DNA from: JAVBRU01 sp031547595
GTDB taxonomy: Bacteria > Bacillota > Clostridia > Christensenellales > Aristaeellaceae
Direction: 5' to 3'
Assembly: GCA_031547595.1 (NCBI GenBank)
Contig: JAVBRU010000076.1
Location: forward strand, 1-25,031
Length of the DNA stretch: 25,031 nucleotides
In this document: positions 1-7,682 of the stretch, piece after piece
Layout of the letters: each line of letters opens with the position of its first letter
How positions within the stretch are numbered: the stretch's first letter is position 1
Notes under the pieces: model-generated
Database searches by the model: none
Seen by the model: only the letters and a program-made list of their open reading frames with translations
Told to the model about the DNA's origin: nothing
Translations under genes and position numbers: made by a program

Positions 1-1
1 C

Positions 2-91
2 ATCACGCCCGTGCCCGGCGGCGTTGGCAAGATGACCATCTGCATGCTGATGCAAAACACCGTGGACGCGGCGCAGAGGAAGGCAACGTAA
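2..91 (+). CDS. folD: FolD C-terminus (partial): methylenetetrahydrofolate dehydrogenase/cyclohydrolase
   Basis: Only the last 29 codons are present; the gene enters from the left edge. The translation begins ITPVPGGVGKMTICML and ends at a TAA at 89-91. PGGVGxMT is the C-terminal signature of FolD, the bifunctional NADP-dependent 5,10-methylene-THF dehydrogenase and methenyl-THF cyclohydrolase of cytoplasmic one-carbon metabolism. The usual proline in PGGVGPMT is lysine here. The stop codon abuts the xseA ATG with no gap, so the two genes are almost certainly cotranscribed and translationally coupled. A folD-xseA-xseB-ispA order is common in Firmicutes, which supports the call despite the short fragment. 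Confidence 0.88.
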   Translation: MTPVPGGVGKMTICMLMQNTVDAAQRKAT

Positions 92-1297
92 ATGGCGTGG
101 ACGCTGAGCGTGACCGAGCTGAACGAGTATGTGCGAAAGTCCCTCGCGGGTGATCCGATGCTGCGCGATATTAAGCTGCGCGGGGAGCTCAGCGGGTTCA
201 AGCAGTACGCATCGGGGCACTGGTATTTCACGCTCAAAGACAAGGATGCGCGCATCCAGTGCGCGATGTTTCGCCAAAGCGCGTCCCGCGTCAAATTTGT
301 GCCGCGGGACGGCATGCGCGTGGTGCTGACAGGCACAGTCGGTCTGTACACGCAAAGCGGCAGCTATCAGTTTTATACTGATCAGATGGCGCAGGACGGC
401 GTGGGCGAGCTTTTCTTAAAATTGGAAGAACTGAAAGCAAAGCTGCTGGCGGAAGGGCTGTTTGATGCGGCGCGAAAGCGCCCGTTGCCGCTGTTGCCGC
501 GTGCGATTGGCATTGTCACGTCCAAGAGCGGCGCAGTGGTGCACGATATTGAGATGGTCACCAAGCGGCGCAACAAATCCGTGCAGCTCATCCTCCGCCC
601 CGCGCTGGTGCAGGGCGATGGCGCGGCGCAGGATATCGCAGCGGGTATTTGCGAGCTGGCGGCGCTGCCGCAGGTGGATGTGATCATCGTGGGACGCGGC
701 GGCGGCTCCATGGAAGACCTGTGGGCGTTTAATGAAGAAATTGTGGTGCGCACCATCGCCGCGTGCCCGGTGCCGGTGATTTCCGCCGTGGGGCACGAAA
801 CCGACACCACCTTGGCGGACTATGCCGCAGACGTGCGTGCGGCCACCCCCTCCAACGCGGCAGAGCTGGCCGTGCCGGAGAAGGACGTGCTGCAAAGCAC
901 GGTGTACGAGCTGCAGCGCAAGCTGTTTTTGCTGGGGGATACTGCGATCCTCACGCGGCGCCAGGCGCTGATGCGGCGGGAGAGGCGCTTGCAGGATATG
1001 CACCCGCAAAACCGGCTGCTGGATATGCAAAGCACGGCCAGGCTGTTGACGGCGCGGCTGCAGGAGCAGATGCAAAAGCACCTCGCCGCGCTGGAAAAAC
1101 AGACGCAGCTGGCCTTCGGCAAGCTGAACGCGCTGGGGCCGATGCATCAATTATCGCGCGGCTATGCCGTGGTGATGGCGGGGGACAAGCCCGTCACCTC
1201 CGTGCAGGATGTTTCGGAAAAGATGACATTGTTACTACAAGACGGCAGAGTGCAGGTGCAGACCTTGCATGTGGAAGGAGGCAATCCCTTTGCCTAA
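92..1297 (+). CDS. xseA: Exodeoxyribonuclease VII large subunit
   Basis: The 401-residue protein has the normal length for XseA, the catalytic subunit that degrades single-stranded DNA to short oligonucleotides together with several XseB subunits. The N-terminal ~100 residues form the OB-fold DNA-binding domain (WTLSVTELNEYV start; SGHWYFTLKD). The catalytic domain carries GRGGGSMEDLWAFNEE, ISAVGHETDTTLADYAADVRA and TPSNAAELAVP, all hallmark motifs of the family. The C-terminal third is a long helical arm rich in Gln, Arg and Leu, followed by LSRGYAVV. The ATG at 92 directly follows the folD stop, and the 3' end overlaps the xseB start by 8 bases. Nothing is missing or broken. Confidence 0.97.
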   Translation: MAWTLSVTELNEYVRKSLAGDPMLRDIKLRGELSGFKQYASGHWYFTLKDKDARIQCAMFRQSASRVKFVPRDGMRVVLTGTVGLYTQSGSYQFYTDQMAQDGVGELFLKLEELKAKLLAEGLFDAARKRPLPLLPRAIGIVTSKSGAVVHDIEMVTKRRNKSVQLILRPALVQGDGAAQDIAAGICELAALPQVDVIIVGRGGGSMEDLWAFNEEIVVRTIAACPVPVISAVGHETDTTLADYAADVRAATPSNAAELAVPEKDVLQSTVYELQRKLFLLGDTAILTRRQALMRRERRLQDMHPQNRLLDMQSTARLLTARLQEQMQKHLAALEKQTQLAFGKLNALGPMHQLSRGYAVVMAGDKPVTSVQDVSEKMTLLLQDGRVQVQTLHVEGGNPFA

Positions 1298-1508
1298 GAA
1301 GGGTGTTTCGTTTGAAGAGAACCTGGCGCAGCTGGAAGCGCTGGTGCAAAAGATGGAGCAGGGCGGCCTGACGCTGCAAGAATCCCTCGCCTCCTACGAG
1401 CAGGGGATGGCGCTGGCAGCGGGATTGACCAAGGAGCTGGATGCCGCGCAAAAACGCATGCAGGAGCTGGTGAACGGCAAGCCCGTGCCCATGGAGGACG
1501 CGCCATGA
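1290..1508 (+). CDS. xseB: Exodeoxyribonuclease VII small subunit
   Basis: This is a 72-residue protein of the XseB family (SFEENLAQLEALVQKMEQG, then LTLQESLASYEQGM), which makes the helical hairpin that binds the C-terminal arm of XseA. I place the start at the TTG at 1290: it has a strong AAGGAGG at 1275-1281 with 8 bases of spacing, and it gives the usual N-terminus (M)PKKGVSFEE. The upstream ATG at 1269 in the same frame would add seven atypical residues and would put the ribosome binding site inside the gene. The start overlaps the end of xseA by 8 bases. The stop overlaps the next ATG in an ATGA, so coupling runs through the cluster. Confidence 0.93.
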   Translation: MPKKGVSFEENLAQLEALVQKMEQGGLTLQESLASYEQGMALAAGLTKELDAAQKRMQELVNGKPVPMEDAP

Positions 1509-2371
1509 TCTATCAGGCCCAGATGGAGCGCTATCGGCTGCTGGTGGAAGAAGGGCTGAACGCCCTTTCGTTTGCCGGGGTGCCGGAGGTGCTGCAAAGC
1601 GCCATGCGCTATAGCCTGTTGCTGCCGGGCAAGCGGCTTCGCCCGGTGCTGCTATTGGCGGCGTGCGATATGGTGGGCGGCGATATCAAGGCTGCGCTGC
1701 CCTTCGCGCTGGCGGTGGAGATGATCCATGCCTACTCACTGGTGCACGATGATCTGCCAGCACTGGACAACGATACGCTGCGCCGCGGCCAGCCCACCAA
1801 TCACGTGGTGTATGGCGAGGCCATGGCGATCCTGGCGGGCGACGGGCTTTTGAACTTCGCCTATGAGCACATGGCGCGCCAGCGGCATCCGCATGCGCTG
1901 AAGGCACTGCGCATCATTGCAGATGCCGCGGGCGTGACGGGCATGATTGCGGGCCAGGTGATGGATGTTACTTTGGAGGGCACCACCCCCAACGCGGACA
2001 TGGTGCGTTATATCCACGAGAACAAGACCGCACAGATGATCACTGCGCCGGTTGTGGCAGGGCTGGTACTGGCCGGAGCATCGGACGAACAGGTACAAGC
2101 GGGCAGGGATTACGGCCAGAAGCTGGGCGTCGCGTTCCAGATCGTGGATGATCTGCTGGACCTGATGGGGGATGAGGGGCTGCTGGGCAAGCATACCGGC
2201 AAGGATGTGCAGGCGGGCAAACTGACCTGGCCGGCAGTGGTGGGGGCAGAGCAATCGGAGAAAGATGCCGCTGCCCTGATACAAGGAGCGATAGATGCGA
2301 TCCAAAGCTTTAATGAGCGCGCAGAATTTTTGAAAACCCTTGCGCTTTTGATGGTTTCTCGCGTACAATAG
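1505..2371 (+). CDS. ispA: Farnesyl diphosphate synthase (short-chain polyprenyl synthase)
   Basis: The 288-residue trans-prenyltransferase condenses isopentenyl diphosphate with dimethylallyl or geranyl diphosphate, feeding undecaprenyl lipid carrier and quinone synthesis. The first aspartate-rich motif is DDLPALD at residues 82-88, with the four-residue spacing of bacterial FPP synthases. The second is DDLLD at 215-219. GKRLRP (residues 42-47) and GKHTGKDVQAGKLTWPA (228-243) are also typical. Tyr77, five residues before the first motif, is the aromatic residue that limits chain length to about C15, which favours FPP. The start ATG overlaps the xseB stop (ATGA). The last ~15 residues (FLKTLALLMVSRVQ) are a little degenerate compared with the usual Leu-Ala-rich C-terminus. 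Confidence 0.93.
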   Translation: MIYQAQMERYRLLVEEGLNALSFAGVPEVLQSAMRYSLLLPGKRLRPVLLLAACDMVGGDIKAALPFALAVEMIHAYSLVHDDLPALDNDTLRRGQPTNHVVYGEAMAILAGDGLLNFAYEHMARQRHPHALKALRIIADAAGVTGMIAGQVMDVTLEGTTPNADMVRYIHENKTAQMITAPVVAGLVLAGASDEQVQAGRDYGQKLGVAFQIVDDLLDLMGDEGLLGKHTGKDVQAGKLTWPAVVGAEQSEKDAAALIQGAIDAIQSFNERAEFLKTLALLMVSRVQ

Positions 2372-2389
2372 ACAGGCGGATGATATGTG

Positions 2390-2836
2390 ATGGATTTTGT
2401 GAGTGAATTGTTTGGCAACCGCGTGCTTACATGCGCCGTGCTCAGCTGGTGCGTGGCGCAGGCCATTAAGGTTTTGATCACCTGGCGCATGGAGCGCAAG
2501 CTGGATTGGCGCCGCTGCTTTGGCATGGGCGGCATGCCCAGCGCGCACACGGCCTTTGTGTTTTCGCTGATGCTGATGGTGGGGCTGCACGAGGGATTCA
2601 ATACCACGCTGTTTGCCTTGGCCTTTGCGTTGATGGCGGTGGTGGTGTATGACGCGATGGGCGTGCGCGCCGAAACGGGCAAGCAGGGCGCAGTGCTCAA
2701 CCGCATCCTGCGTGAGGTGCTCATTGAAGGGCAGCCCATCACCGAGGAGCGGTTTAAAGAGCTGGTGGGGCATTCGCCGCTGGAGGTCGTGGGCGGTGTG
2801 GTGGTAGGCACGATCATGGTGCTGATAATGGCATAA
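2390..2836 (+). CDS. DUF212 / divergent PAP2-family membrane protein
   Basis: This is a roughly 148-residue integral membrane protein of the DUF212 family, described as divergent PAP2 (acid phosphatase/vanadium haloperoxidase related; Bacillus YuiD is a member). Diagnostic motifs are GGMPSAHT near residues 47-54 and YDAMGVRAETGKQ near 87-99; the latter includes the conserved Asp and Arg. Hydrophobic segments lie near residues 10-30, 54-68 and 73-90, and the C-terminus. The family resembles lipid phosphatases, and its place next to ispA suggests isoprenoid or lipid-carrier phosphate metabolism, but the substrate is unknown. A GTG at 2387 lies one codon upstream of the ATG at 2390; both are reachable from GGCGGA at 2375-2380. 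Confidence 0.88.
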   Translation: MDFVSELFGNRVLTCAVLSWCVAQAIKVLITWRMERKLDWRRCFGMGGMPSAHTAFVFSLMLMVGLHEGFNTTLFALAFALMAVVVYDAMGVRAETGKQGAVLNRILREVLIEGQPITEERFKELVGHSPLEVVGGVVVGTIMVLIMA

Positions 2837-2852
2837 ACGGAGGAGATGCACA

Positions 2853-3410
2853 ATGGATCAATTTATGGAAGAAGTCGTCACCAAACAAAAACAAGGCTTT
2901 CAGAACGTACTATACGTGTTGGCCAATATTTCCATGGTCATCATGGCACTGATTGCCGTGATGCTGTTCAACGTGATTTTTAGCGCCATTGCACAGGTGG
3001 GGTTTGATACATCGGTAATCGTATATATTGTGGCTACCCTGCTGATGGGCGGCGGCGCGGTGCTTTTGTACCTGCGCAAGGATCAGCTGAAAACCGAGTA
3101 CGAGTATACCTTCACCAACGGCACGCTGGATTTTGCGCAGGTGTACAACAACAAAAAGCGCAAGGGCCTTGGCACCATGAATGTGCGCAATCTCGAAGCG
3201 TGCGGCCTGGTGTCCTCCGGCAGCTTCCAGCGCTATATCACCATGCCCGGCATCAAGACCACCAATTGGTTCCTCAACCGCGAGGCCAATCTGGTGTATC
3301 TGTATTTTGTTAAAGACGGCAAAAAGCGCATGATTATCATGGAGCCCAGCGATGAAATGCTGACGCTGATCCGCCGCAGCCTGGGTCAGGGCGTATATCC
3401 AACCAACTGA
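2853..3410 (+). CDS. Conserved hypothetical two-helix membrane protein (resembles DUF6106)
   Basis: This 185-residue protein has a short amphipathic N-terminus, two hydrophobic segments (about residues 19-47 and 54-74) and a roughly 110-residue soluble domain rich in beta-type sequence. That domain has a tyrosine-rich stretch (TEYEYTFTNGTLDFAQVYNNKKRKG) and ends with a predicted helix. The architecture matches my memory of the clostridial family DUF6106, but I have no functional evidence and that name is tentative. GGAGGAG at 2839-2845 lies 7 bases before the ATG. The stop overlaps the next gene's ATG by one base (TGATG), so it is translated with the cysteine desulfurase. The soluble domain would lie on the membrane face and could be a PH-like fold, which is inference only. 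Confidence 0.8.
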   Translation: MDQFMEEVVTKQKQGFQNVLYVLANISMVIMALIAVMLFNVIFSAIAQVGFDTSVIVYIVATLLMGGGAVLLYLRKDQLKTEYEYTFTNGTLDFAQVYNNKKRKGLGTMNVRNLEACGLVSSGSFQRYITMPGIKTTNWFLNREANLVYLYFVKDGKKRMIIMEPSDEMLTLIRRSLGQGVYPTN

Positions 3411-4543
3411 TGCTTTATCTGGATAACAGCGCCACCACCAAGGTGAGCGCCGCTGCGGCGCGCGCGCTTTGCGCCTGCATGGAGGAGGGGTACTTTAACC
3501 CTTCCGCATTATACGCGCCCGCGTTGGCGGCGGAAAAGAAAATGACCGCCTGCCGCGAGGGCGTTTTGCGTGTCGTGGGCGCAAAGAACGCGCGGGTGGT
3601 ATTCACCTCCGGCGGCACAGAGGCCAATAATCTGGCGATCCTCGGGCAATTGAAGGCGCTGCATGGCGGCGGGCGCGTGCTGTTTTCCGCAGGCGAGCAT
3701 CCTGCTGTGCGGGAAGCATGCCTGGGTGCTGCCGGGTTTGAGGCGCTGGAAATCCCCTACAACCCCGAGGGGCTGGTGGACTTGGAAGCGCTTCAAGCAC
3801 TTTTGACCCCCAATGTGCGCATGATTTGCTGTATGCAGGTCAATAACGAGACCGGCGTCATTCAGCCGCTGGCGGACATCGCGGCCTTGCGCGATGCGAA
3901 AGCGCCGTGGGCACTCATGCATGTGGATGGGGTGCAGGGGTTCCTGCGCGTGCCCGTGCAGATGGATGCGCTGCATATTGACAGCTACGCGCTATCCGGC
4001 CATAAAATTCATGCGGTAAAGGGCATTGGTGCACTGGTGTTATCAAAGCGCTGCCGGGTGCTGCCGCTGCAGCTGGGTGGCGGGCAGGAACAGAATATCC
4101 GCTCCGGCACTGAGAACACTCCGGGCATTGCCGCGCTGCATGCCGCTGTCCAAACCTATCCCGCACATGATATGGGCGTTTTGAAAGCGCAGCTGTATCA
4201 GGGCATCCTGAACGCTGTGCCAGGTGCGCAGCTCAATGGCCTATCACCGGACGATCTGCGAAGCGCCCCGCATATCCTCAATATTTCACTTCCACCGGTA
4301 CGCAGCGAAACCATGCTGCATGCCTTGGAGGCAGAAGGCATCTATGTGGGTATCGGCTCCGCCTGCGCATCGCACAAAAGCAAGGGGAGCGTTACGCTTC
4401 GCGCTATGGGCTGCGCAGCAAAACGCGTGGAAAGCGCGCTGCGCTTCAGCCTGTGCCCAGATAACACGGCGGAAGAAATCGATCAGGTGATTGCTGCGGT
4501 CGCACGGCATTATGCCGTGCTGGCACGCTATCAAAGAAGATAA
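3410..4543 (+). CDS. Cysteine desulfurase, NifS/NifZ-like, sulfur donor for ThiI
   Basis: This 377-residue PLP enzyme of aminotransferase class V removes sulfur from cysteine as an enzyme-bound persulfide. The N-terminus YLDNSATTKV, the TSGGTEANN phosphate-binding loop, HVDGVQ and SGHKIHAVKG with the PLP lysine (Lys199) are all present. The catalytic cysteine is Cys319 in SACASHKSKGS, with the short active-site loop of the NifS/IscS group. It lies directly before thiI, as nifZ does in Bacillus, so it most likely supplies sulfur for tRNA 4-thiouridine. A role in general Fe-S assembly cannot be excluded, but no iscU, iscR or suf gene is nearby. A 7-bp hairpin (GCACGGC/GCCGTGC) lies in its last codons at 4502-4520. 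Confidence 0.93.
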   Translation: MLYLDNSATTKVSAAAARALCACMEEGYFNPSALYAPALAAEKKMTACREGVLRVVGAKNARVVFTSGGTEANNLAILGQLKALHGGGRVLFSAGEHPAVREACLGAAGFEALEIPYNPEGLVDLEALQALLTPNVRMICCMQVNNETGVIQPLADIAALRDAKAPWALMHVDGVQGFLRVPVQMDALHIDSYALSGHKIHAVKGIGALVLSKRCRVLPLQLGGGQEQNIRSGTENTPGIAALHAAVQTYPAHDMGVLKAQLYQGILNAVPGAQLNGLSPDDLRSAPHILNISLPPVRSETMLHALEAEGIYVGIGSACASHKSKGSVTLRAMGCAAKRVESALRFSLCPDNTAEEIDQVIAAVARHYAVLARYQRR

Positions 4544-4557
4544 GGACTGAGCATTCC

Positions 4558-5715
4558 ATGAGAAACTTACTGCTGGTACGCTATGGCGAAATATACTTAA
4601 AGGGGCTGAACCGCCCCTATTTTATCCGTGCGCTGGTGGATCACATCAAAAAAGCGGTGCGTGATCTGGGCGGCACCGTCTGGATGAACGACTCCCGTAT
4701 TTTTGTGAGCGGTGTAGAGGATATGGAGCTGTGCATTGGCCGCGTGACCAAAATCTTCGGCGTGCACTCCGTGTGCCCCGCCGTGGAGATGGACAAGGCC
4801 GATTTTGCCGCCATCCAGCAAAAGGCTGTGGAGCTGATGCAGCCGCTGAAGGGCACCTTTAAGGTGGAGGCGCGCCGCTCGGATAAGCAGTATTTCCTCA
4901 ATTCTCCTGCCATCAACGAGCAGGTGGGCGGTTATGTTTTGGAGCACAGCCCGCAGCTCACCGTCGATGTGCATCATCCCGAACATGTGCTGTCCGTCGA
5001 AATTCGCGATCATGCCTACCTCTATGCGCAGGTCATCCCCGCCGTGGGTGGCATGCCCATTGGCACCAATGGCAAGGCTGCGCTGCTGCTCTCCGGCGGC
5101 ATTGACAGCCCTGTGGCCGGGTATATGATTGCCAAACGCGGCGTGCAGCTGTGCGCCGTGCACTTTTATTCCTTCCCCTACACCAGCGAGCGCGCCAAGG
5201 AAAAGGTGCTCGATCTCGCGCGTATTCTGGCGCAGTACTGCGGCGGCATCCGCGTGCATGTGGTGCCCTTCACCCAGATTCAAATGGACATCCACGAAAA
5301 ATGCCCCGAGGAATATACCACCCTCATCATGCGCCGCTTTATGATGCGCATTGCTGAGATCATTGCCAATAACGAGGGCGCGAAGGCGCTGATCACCGGC
5401 GAATCCATCGGCCAGGTCGCCAGCCAGACCATGGAGGCGCTGAATTGCACCAACGCCGTTGTGGATATGCCCGTTTTTCGCCCTGTGGTGGGCTTTGATA
5501 AGATTGAGATCATCAATTATGCACAGCGCATTGGCACTTACGAGACTTCTTCTTTGCCCTATGAGGACTGCTGCACCGTCTTCACCCCGCGCCATCCCGC
5601 CACGCGCCCGCCCCTTGGTAAGGTGGTTCTTGGCGAAGCGGCCATCACAAACGCTGACGAGCTGATCGCCAAGGCGGTTGAAGAAACCGAGGTTGTGATG
5701 GCATACGGGAGGTAG
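4558..5715 (+). CDS. thiI: tRNA 4-thiouridine synthase (tRNA sulfurtransferase)
   Basis: The 385-residue ThiI adenylates U8 of tRNA and replaces the oxygen with sulfur; in some bacteria it also serves thiamine thiazole synthesis. The N-terminus (LLVRYGEIYLKGLNRPYF) starts the ferredoxin-like and THUMP RNA-binding region. The PP-loop ATP-binding motif is SGGIDSP at residues 179-185. GESIGQVASQT, and DCCTVFTPRHPATRP near the C-terminus, are also family motifs. The length matches the Bacillus form, which lacks the C-terminal rhodanese domain of the E. coli enzyme, so persulfide must come straight from a partner desulfurase, consistent with the gene just upstream. AAGGA at 4542-4546 precedes the ATG by 11 bases. 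This is the last gene of the housekeeping operon. Confidence 0.96.
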   Translation: MRNLLLVRYGEIYLKGLNRPYFIRALVDHIKKAVRDLGGTVWMNDSRIFVSGVEDMELCIGRVTKIFGVHSVCPAVEMDKADFAAIQQKAVELMQPLKGTFKVEARRSDKQYFLNSPAINEQVGGYVLEHSPQLTVDVHHPEHVLSVEIRDHAYLYAQVIPAVGGMPIGTNGKAALLLSGGIDSPVAGYMIAKRGVQLCAVHFYSFPYTSERAKEKVLDLARILAQYCGGIRVHVVPFTQIQMDIHEKCPEEYTTLIMRRFMMRIAEIIANNEGAKALITGESIGQVASQTMEALNCTNAVVDMPVFRPVVGFDKIEIINYAQRIGTYETSSLPYEDCCTVFTPRHPATRPPLGKVVLGEAAITNADELIAKAVEETEVVMAYGR

Positions 5716-5943
5716 GTAGGGGAGGGGGAACGCTGAGGGCTCCTCGCCCTTAGACGCCCAGGCAGGAGACCAGTCTCCTGCACCTCACTCCTGTATCCTT
5801 TGATGATTCTTGTGTGATTGTGCGCGTGTACGAAGAAGGCCGTTTTAGTTGAGTGGAATGCAAGCATTTCCTCGCCTAAAACGGCTTCTTCTGTTCTCCG
5901 GCTAAGGCCGGTGAACCGCCGTGCTCGCACGGTGCACGCACAC
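5716..5943 (+). repeat. Multi-hairpin dispersed repeat, copy A (full length)
   Basis: The element begins right after the thiI stop codon and folds into five successive hairpins. Their pairs are 5733-5740/5746-5753 (loop TCCTC), 5762-5770/5773-5781 (GCAGGAGAC/GTCTCCTGC), 5832-5848/5876-5891 (long stem with one bulge and an inner GGAATG-CAAG-CATT hairpin), 5898-5902/5907-5911 (CCGGC/GCCGG, loop TAAG) and 5918-5923/5928-5933 (GCCGTG/CACGGT). Copy B at 11835-12056 has the same hairpins in the same order, with paired base changes. The position after an operon end suggests a 3' UTR or termination role. No protein-coding potential is convincing. Confidence 0.8.
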
Positions 5944-5950
5944 AAGCTAA

Positions 5951-6109
5951 TACTAATTCAAAACAATATTGCGTCGTCGCAGCGGATCTTTAGCCATCCG
6001 GCAGTGTCGCGCGCGGTTAGACGTAGCGCTACTACGCTGTCACCGCGGCTCCTTTCCGGCTAGCAAAATCTCTTGCTGCTTTGGACGCAATAATATTTTT
6101 CATTAGTAT
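5951..6109. mobile_element. MITE-like palindromic element (inferred)
   Basis: The outer arms are an imperfect terminal inverted repeat. TACTAAT at 5951-5957 pairs with ATTAGTA at 6102-6108, and AATATTGCGTC at 5965-5975 matches the complement of GACGCAATAATATT at 6084-6097. Inside, the arms keep pairing in patches (GCAGC/GCTGC, CCGG/CCGG, CGCGG/CCGCG, CGTAG/CTACG), so nearly the whole 160 bp can form one long imperfect hairpin. There is no ORF. TA lies next to both ends, so a TA target duplication is possible but unproven. It could instead be a structured RNA or a second part of repeat A; copy B has no equivalent after it, which argues for a separate element. Confidence 0.5.
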
Positions 6110-6156
6110 AACAGAATAGGCCAACAGAATAATCCGCCGTATCCGGTGAAAGGGGC

Positions 6157-6185
6157 TTGACAAATGAGGAAAGCTCAGGTAGAAT
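6157..6185 (+). promoter_or_regulatory. Promoter of the solute-binding protein/GH65 operon
   Basis: TTGACA at 6157-6162 and TAGAAT at 6180-6185 are separated by exactly 17 bases, close to a perfect SigA promoter. Transcription should begin near 6192, directly at the operator described next and about 50 bases before the ATG at 6244. Confidence 0.85.
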
Positions 6186-6192
6186 GAAAACA

Positions 6193-6208
6193 AGTTTACC
6201 GCTAAACT
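6193..6208. promoter_or_regulatory. LacI-family-type operator at the transcription start
   Basis: AGTTTACCGCTAAACT is a 16-bp near-palindrome (one mismatched pair) with a central CG, the usual form of LacI/GalR-family sites. It covers the predicted start point, so a bound repressor would block initiation. It differs from the GTGCAC-type palindrome before the lacI-like gene at 15137, so its regulator probably lies outside the window. A second overlapping perfect palindrome, AAACTAGTTT, lies at 6204-6213. It does not match the CcpA cre consensus. Confidence 0.65.
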
Positions 6209-6243
6209 AGTTTCCGAATAAGGGTTTTAGAAAGGGGATTATC

Positions 6244-7671
6244 ATGAAAAAGTACATCCGGCTACTCGCAATGCTCACCGCGCTGTGCATCCTTCTGACG
6301 ACCTCGATGAGCTTCGCGTACGCGCGGACAGAAGTTGTCGATGCGGATCTTACGTGTACCATCGTGCTTGGCAACTGGCCACCAGACACCGCCCCTGCGG
6401 CAGAATTGGCATTGTTTGAAGACTATAAGGCCATCATGAACGCGCAATACCCCAACGTCAAAATCGTTCCCGATTACTTCTCCTACACGCTGGCCAACTA
6501 CCTGCCCATGGCGCGTGGCGGCACGGCACACACCCTCTTCCAGCCCCCCTTTACCGACCCGCCGCTGCTCATCAGCCAGAACCTCGTGGCCGATGTGACG
6601 GACGCTTTAGAGCAGTTTGGCCTGCTGGAGCAATTCAGCCCCAGCTATCTCGCCATGCTGGGCGATGAAAATGGCCGCATTTATGGCTTGCCCCGTGACG
6701 GCTATGTGCTGGGCATGCACATCAACATCAACCTGTTTGAAGAAGCCGGCCTTATGACCGAAGACGGGCTGCCCATGGTGCCCACCACCCTTCAGGAAGT
6801 GGCGGAATACGGCAAGATCATCAAGGAAAAGACGGGCAAGGCCGGTCTTGTGTTCCCCGCCAGTGAAACCTACGGCGGCTGGCTGTTCACCAACATTGCG
6901 TGGAACTTTGGCGCGGTGGGCGAGAACGCCCTCGAATATCAGGACGAAGATGGCCGCTGGATTGCCAACTTCACCTCGGATGCATGCATCGAAGCCATGA
7001 CCTACATCCGCTCCCTGAAGTGGGAATACGACATCCTCAATGCTGATGCCACCACCACCGACTGGGCGAGCTCTCACTCAGCGCTGGGCACCGGCGCTGC
7101 CGCGATGAACTTCGCTGCGGACGACTGCGTTGCCGAGCCCACTGCCGGCCGTGGCCTGGCGGTTGACAAGTTTGCGCTCATTCCCTTCCCCTCTGGCCCC
7201 AACGGTTCCTATGCCCTCAGCGGCGGCACCTGCTTCATGTTTGCGCCCAACACCACCACCGATCAGGCGGTTGCCTGCCTGGCGTTCCTCAAAATCATTG
7301 GCATGCTGCCCTATGTGACGGAAGATTCTGTGGCCGGTATGCGTGCTGGCGCCATTGCCAAGCGTGAGCGCGGCGCCCCCGTCCTGCCTCCCATCCCCGC
7401 CTGGAACGACGAAGAATACATCACCATGCAGCGCGAGATCGCCGAGGAATACTCCAATGTCGATATGCGCCTGTACCAGGATTTTTATGATTCCTTCACC
7501 AATGGCTCCATCACGCTTCGCGGCGAAGAGCCGGTATTCGCACAGCAGCTTTACCGCGAGCTCACCTCCGTCATCCAGCGCCTGATCACTCGCGAGAACG
7601 CTGACGTGCTCAAGGCACTGCAGCAGGCTCAGGAAAGATTCCAGGAGTATCTGGACGACGAAATCAATTAA
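6244..7671 (+). CDS. ABC sugar transporter, extracellular solute-binding protein (CUT1 type)
   Basis: This 475-residue protein of the bacterial solute-binding protein family 1 is first in an operon with two permeases and a GH65 phosphorylase, so it probably binds an alpha-linked gluco-disaccharide or short oligosaccharide. It has a classic signal peptide (KKY, hydrophobic core at about residues 5-22, cleavage likely after SFA or AYA near residue 25-27). The only Cys in the region (residue 15) lies in the hydrophobic core with Leu before it, so there is no lipobox. The mature part shows typical features such as YGLPRDG, TTLQEVAEYGKIIK and GGTCFMFAPN. The C-terminal ~100 residues are helical. 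AAAGGGG at 6231-6237 is the ribosome binding site. The ligand is inferred only from context. Confidence 0.9.
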   Translation: MKKYIRLLAMLTALCILLTTSMSFAYARTEVVDADLTCTIVLGNWPPDTAPAAELALFEDYKAIMNAQYPNVKIVPDYFSYTLANYLPMARGGTAHTLFQPPFTDPPLLISQNLVADVTDALEQFGLLEQFSPSYLAMLGDENGRIYGLPRDGYVLGMHININLFEEAGLMTEDGLPMVPTTLQEVAEYGKIIKEKTGKAGLVFPASETYGGWLFTNIAWNFGAVGENALEYQDEDGRWIANFTSDACIEAMTYIRSLKWEYDILNADATTTDWASSHSALGTGAAAMNFAADDCVAEPTAGRGLAVDKFALIPFPSGPNGSYALSGGTCFMFAPNTTTDQAVACLAFLKIIGMLPYVTEDSVAGMRAGAIAKRERGAPVLPPIPAWNDEEYITMQREIAEEYSNVDMRLYQDFYDSFTNGSITLRGEEPVFAQQLYRELTSVIQRLITRENADVLKALQQAQERFQEYLDDEIN

Positions 7672-7682
7672 ATGGCTGATCT

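Noticed and set aside
4502..4520. Terminator between the cysteine desulfurase and thiI
   Set aside because: The hairpin lies inside the coding sequence and has no T-run; thiI follows 14 bases after the stop and is clearly in the same operon.
5716..5943. Riboswitch or T-box leader before the sugar operon
   Set aside because: The element follows the thiI stop directly and lies upstream of the promoter at 6157, so it is not in the leader of the downstream operon; no T-box or known riboswitch motif was seen.
5818..6063. Short plus-strand frame in the intergenic region after thiI, with a similar one at 11859-12089
   Set aside because: Their similarity to each other comes from the shared hairpin repeat, not from protein conservation; base changes follow RNA pairing and not codon positions, and no ribosome binding site is present.
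6193..6208. CcpA catabolite-repression (cre) site
   Set aside because: The half-sites AGTTTA/TAAACT do not match the cre consensus despite the central CG.
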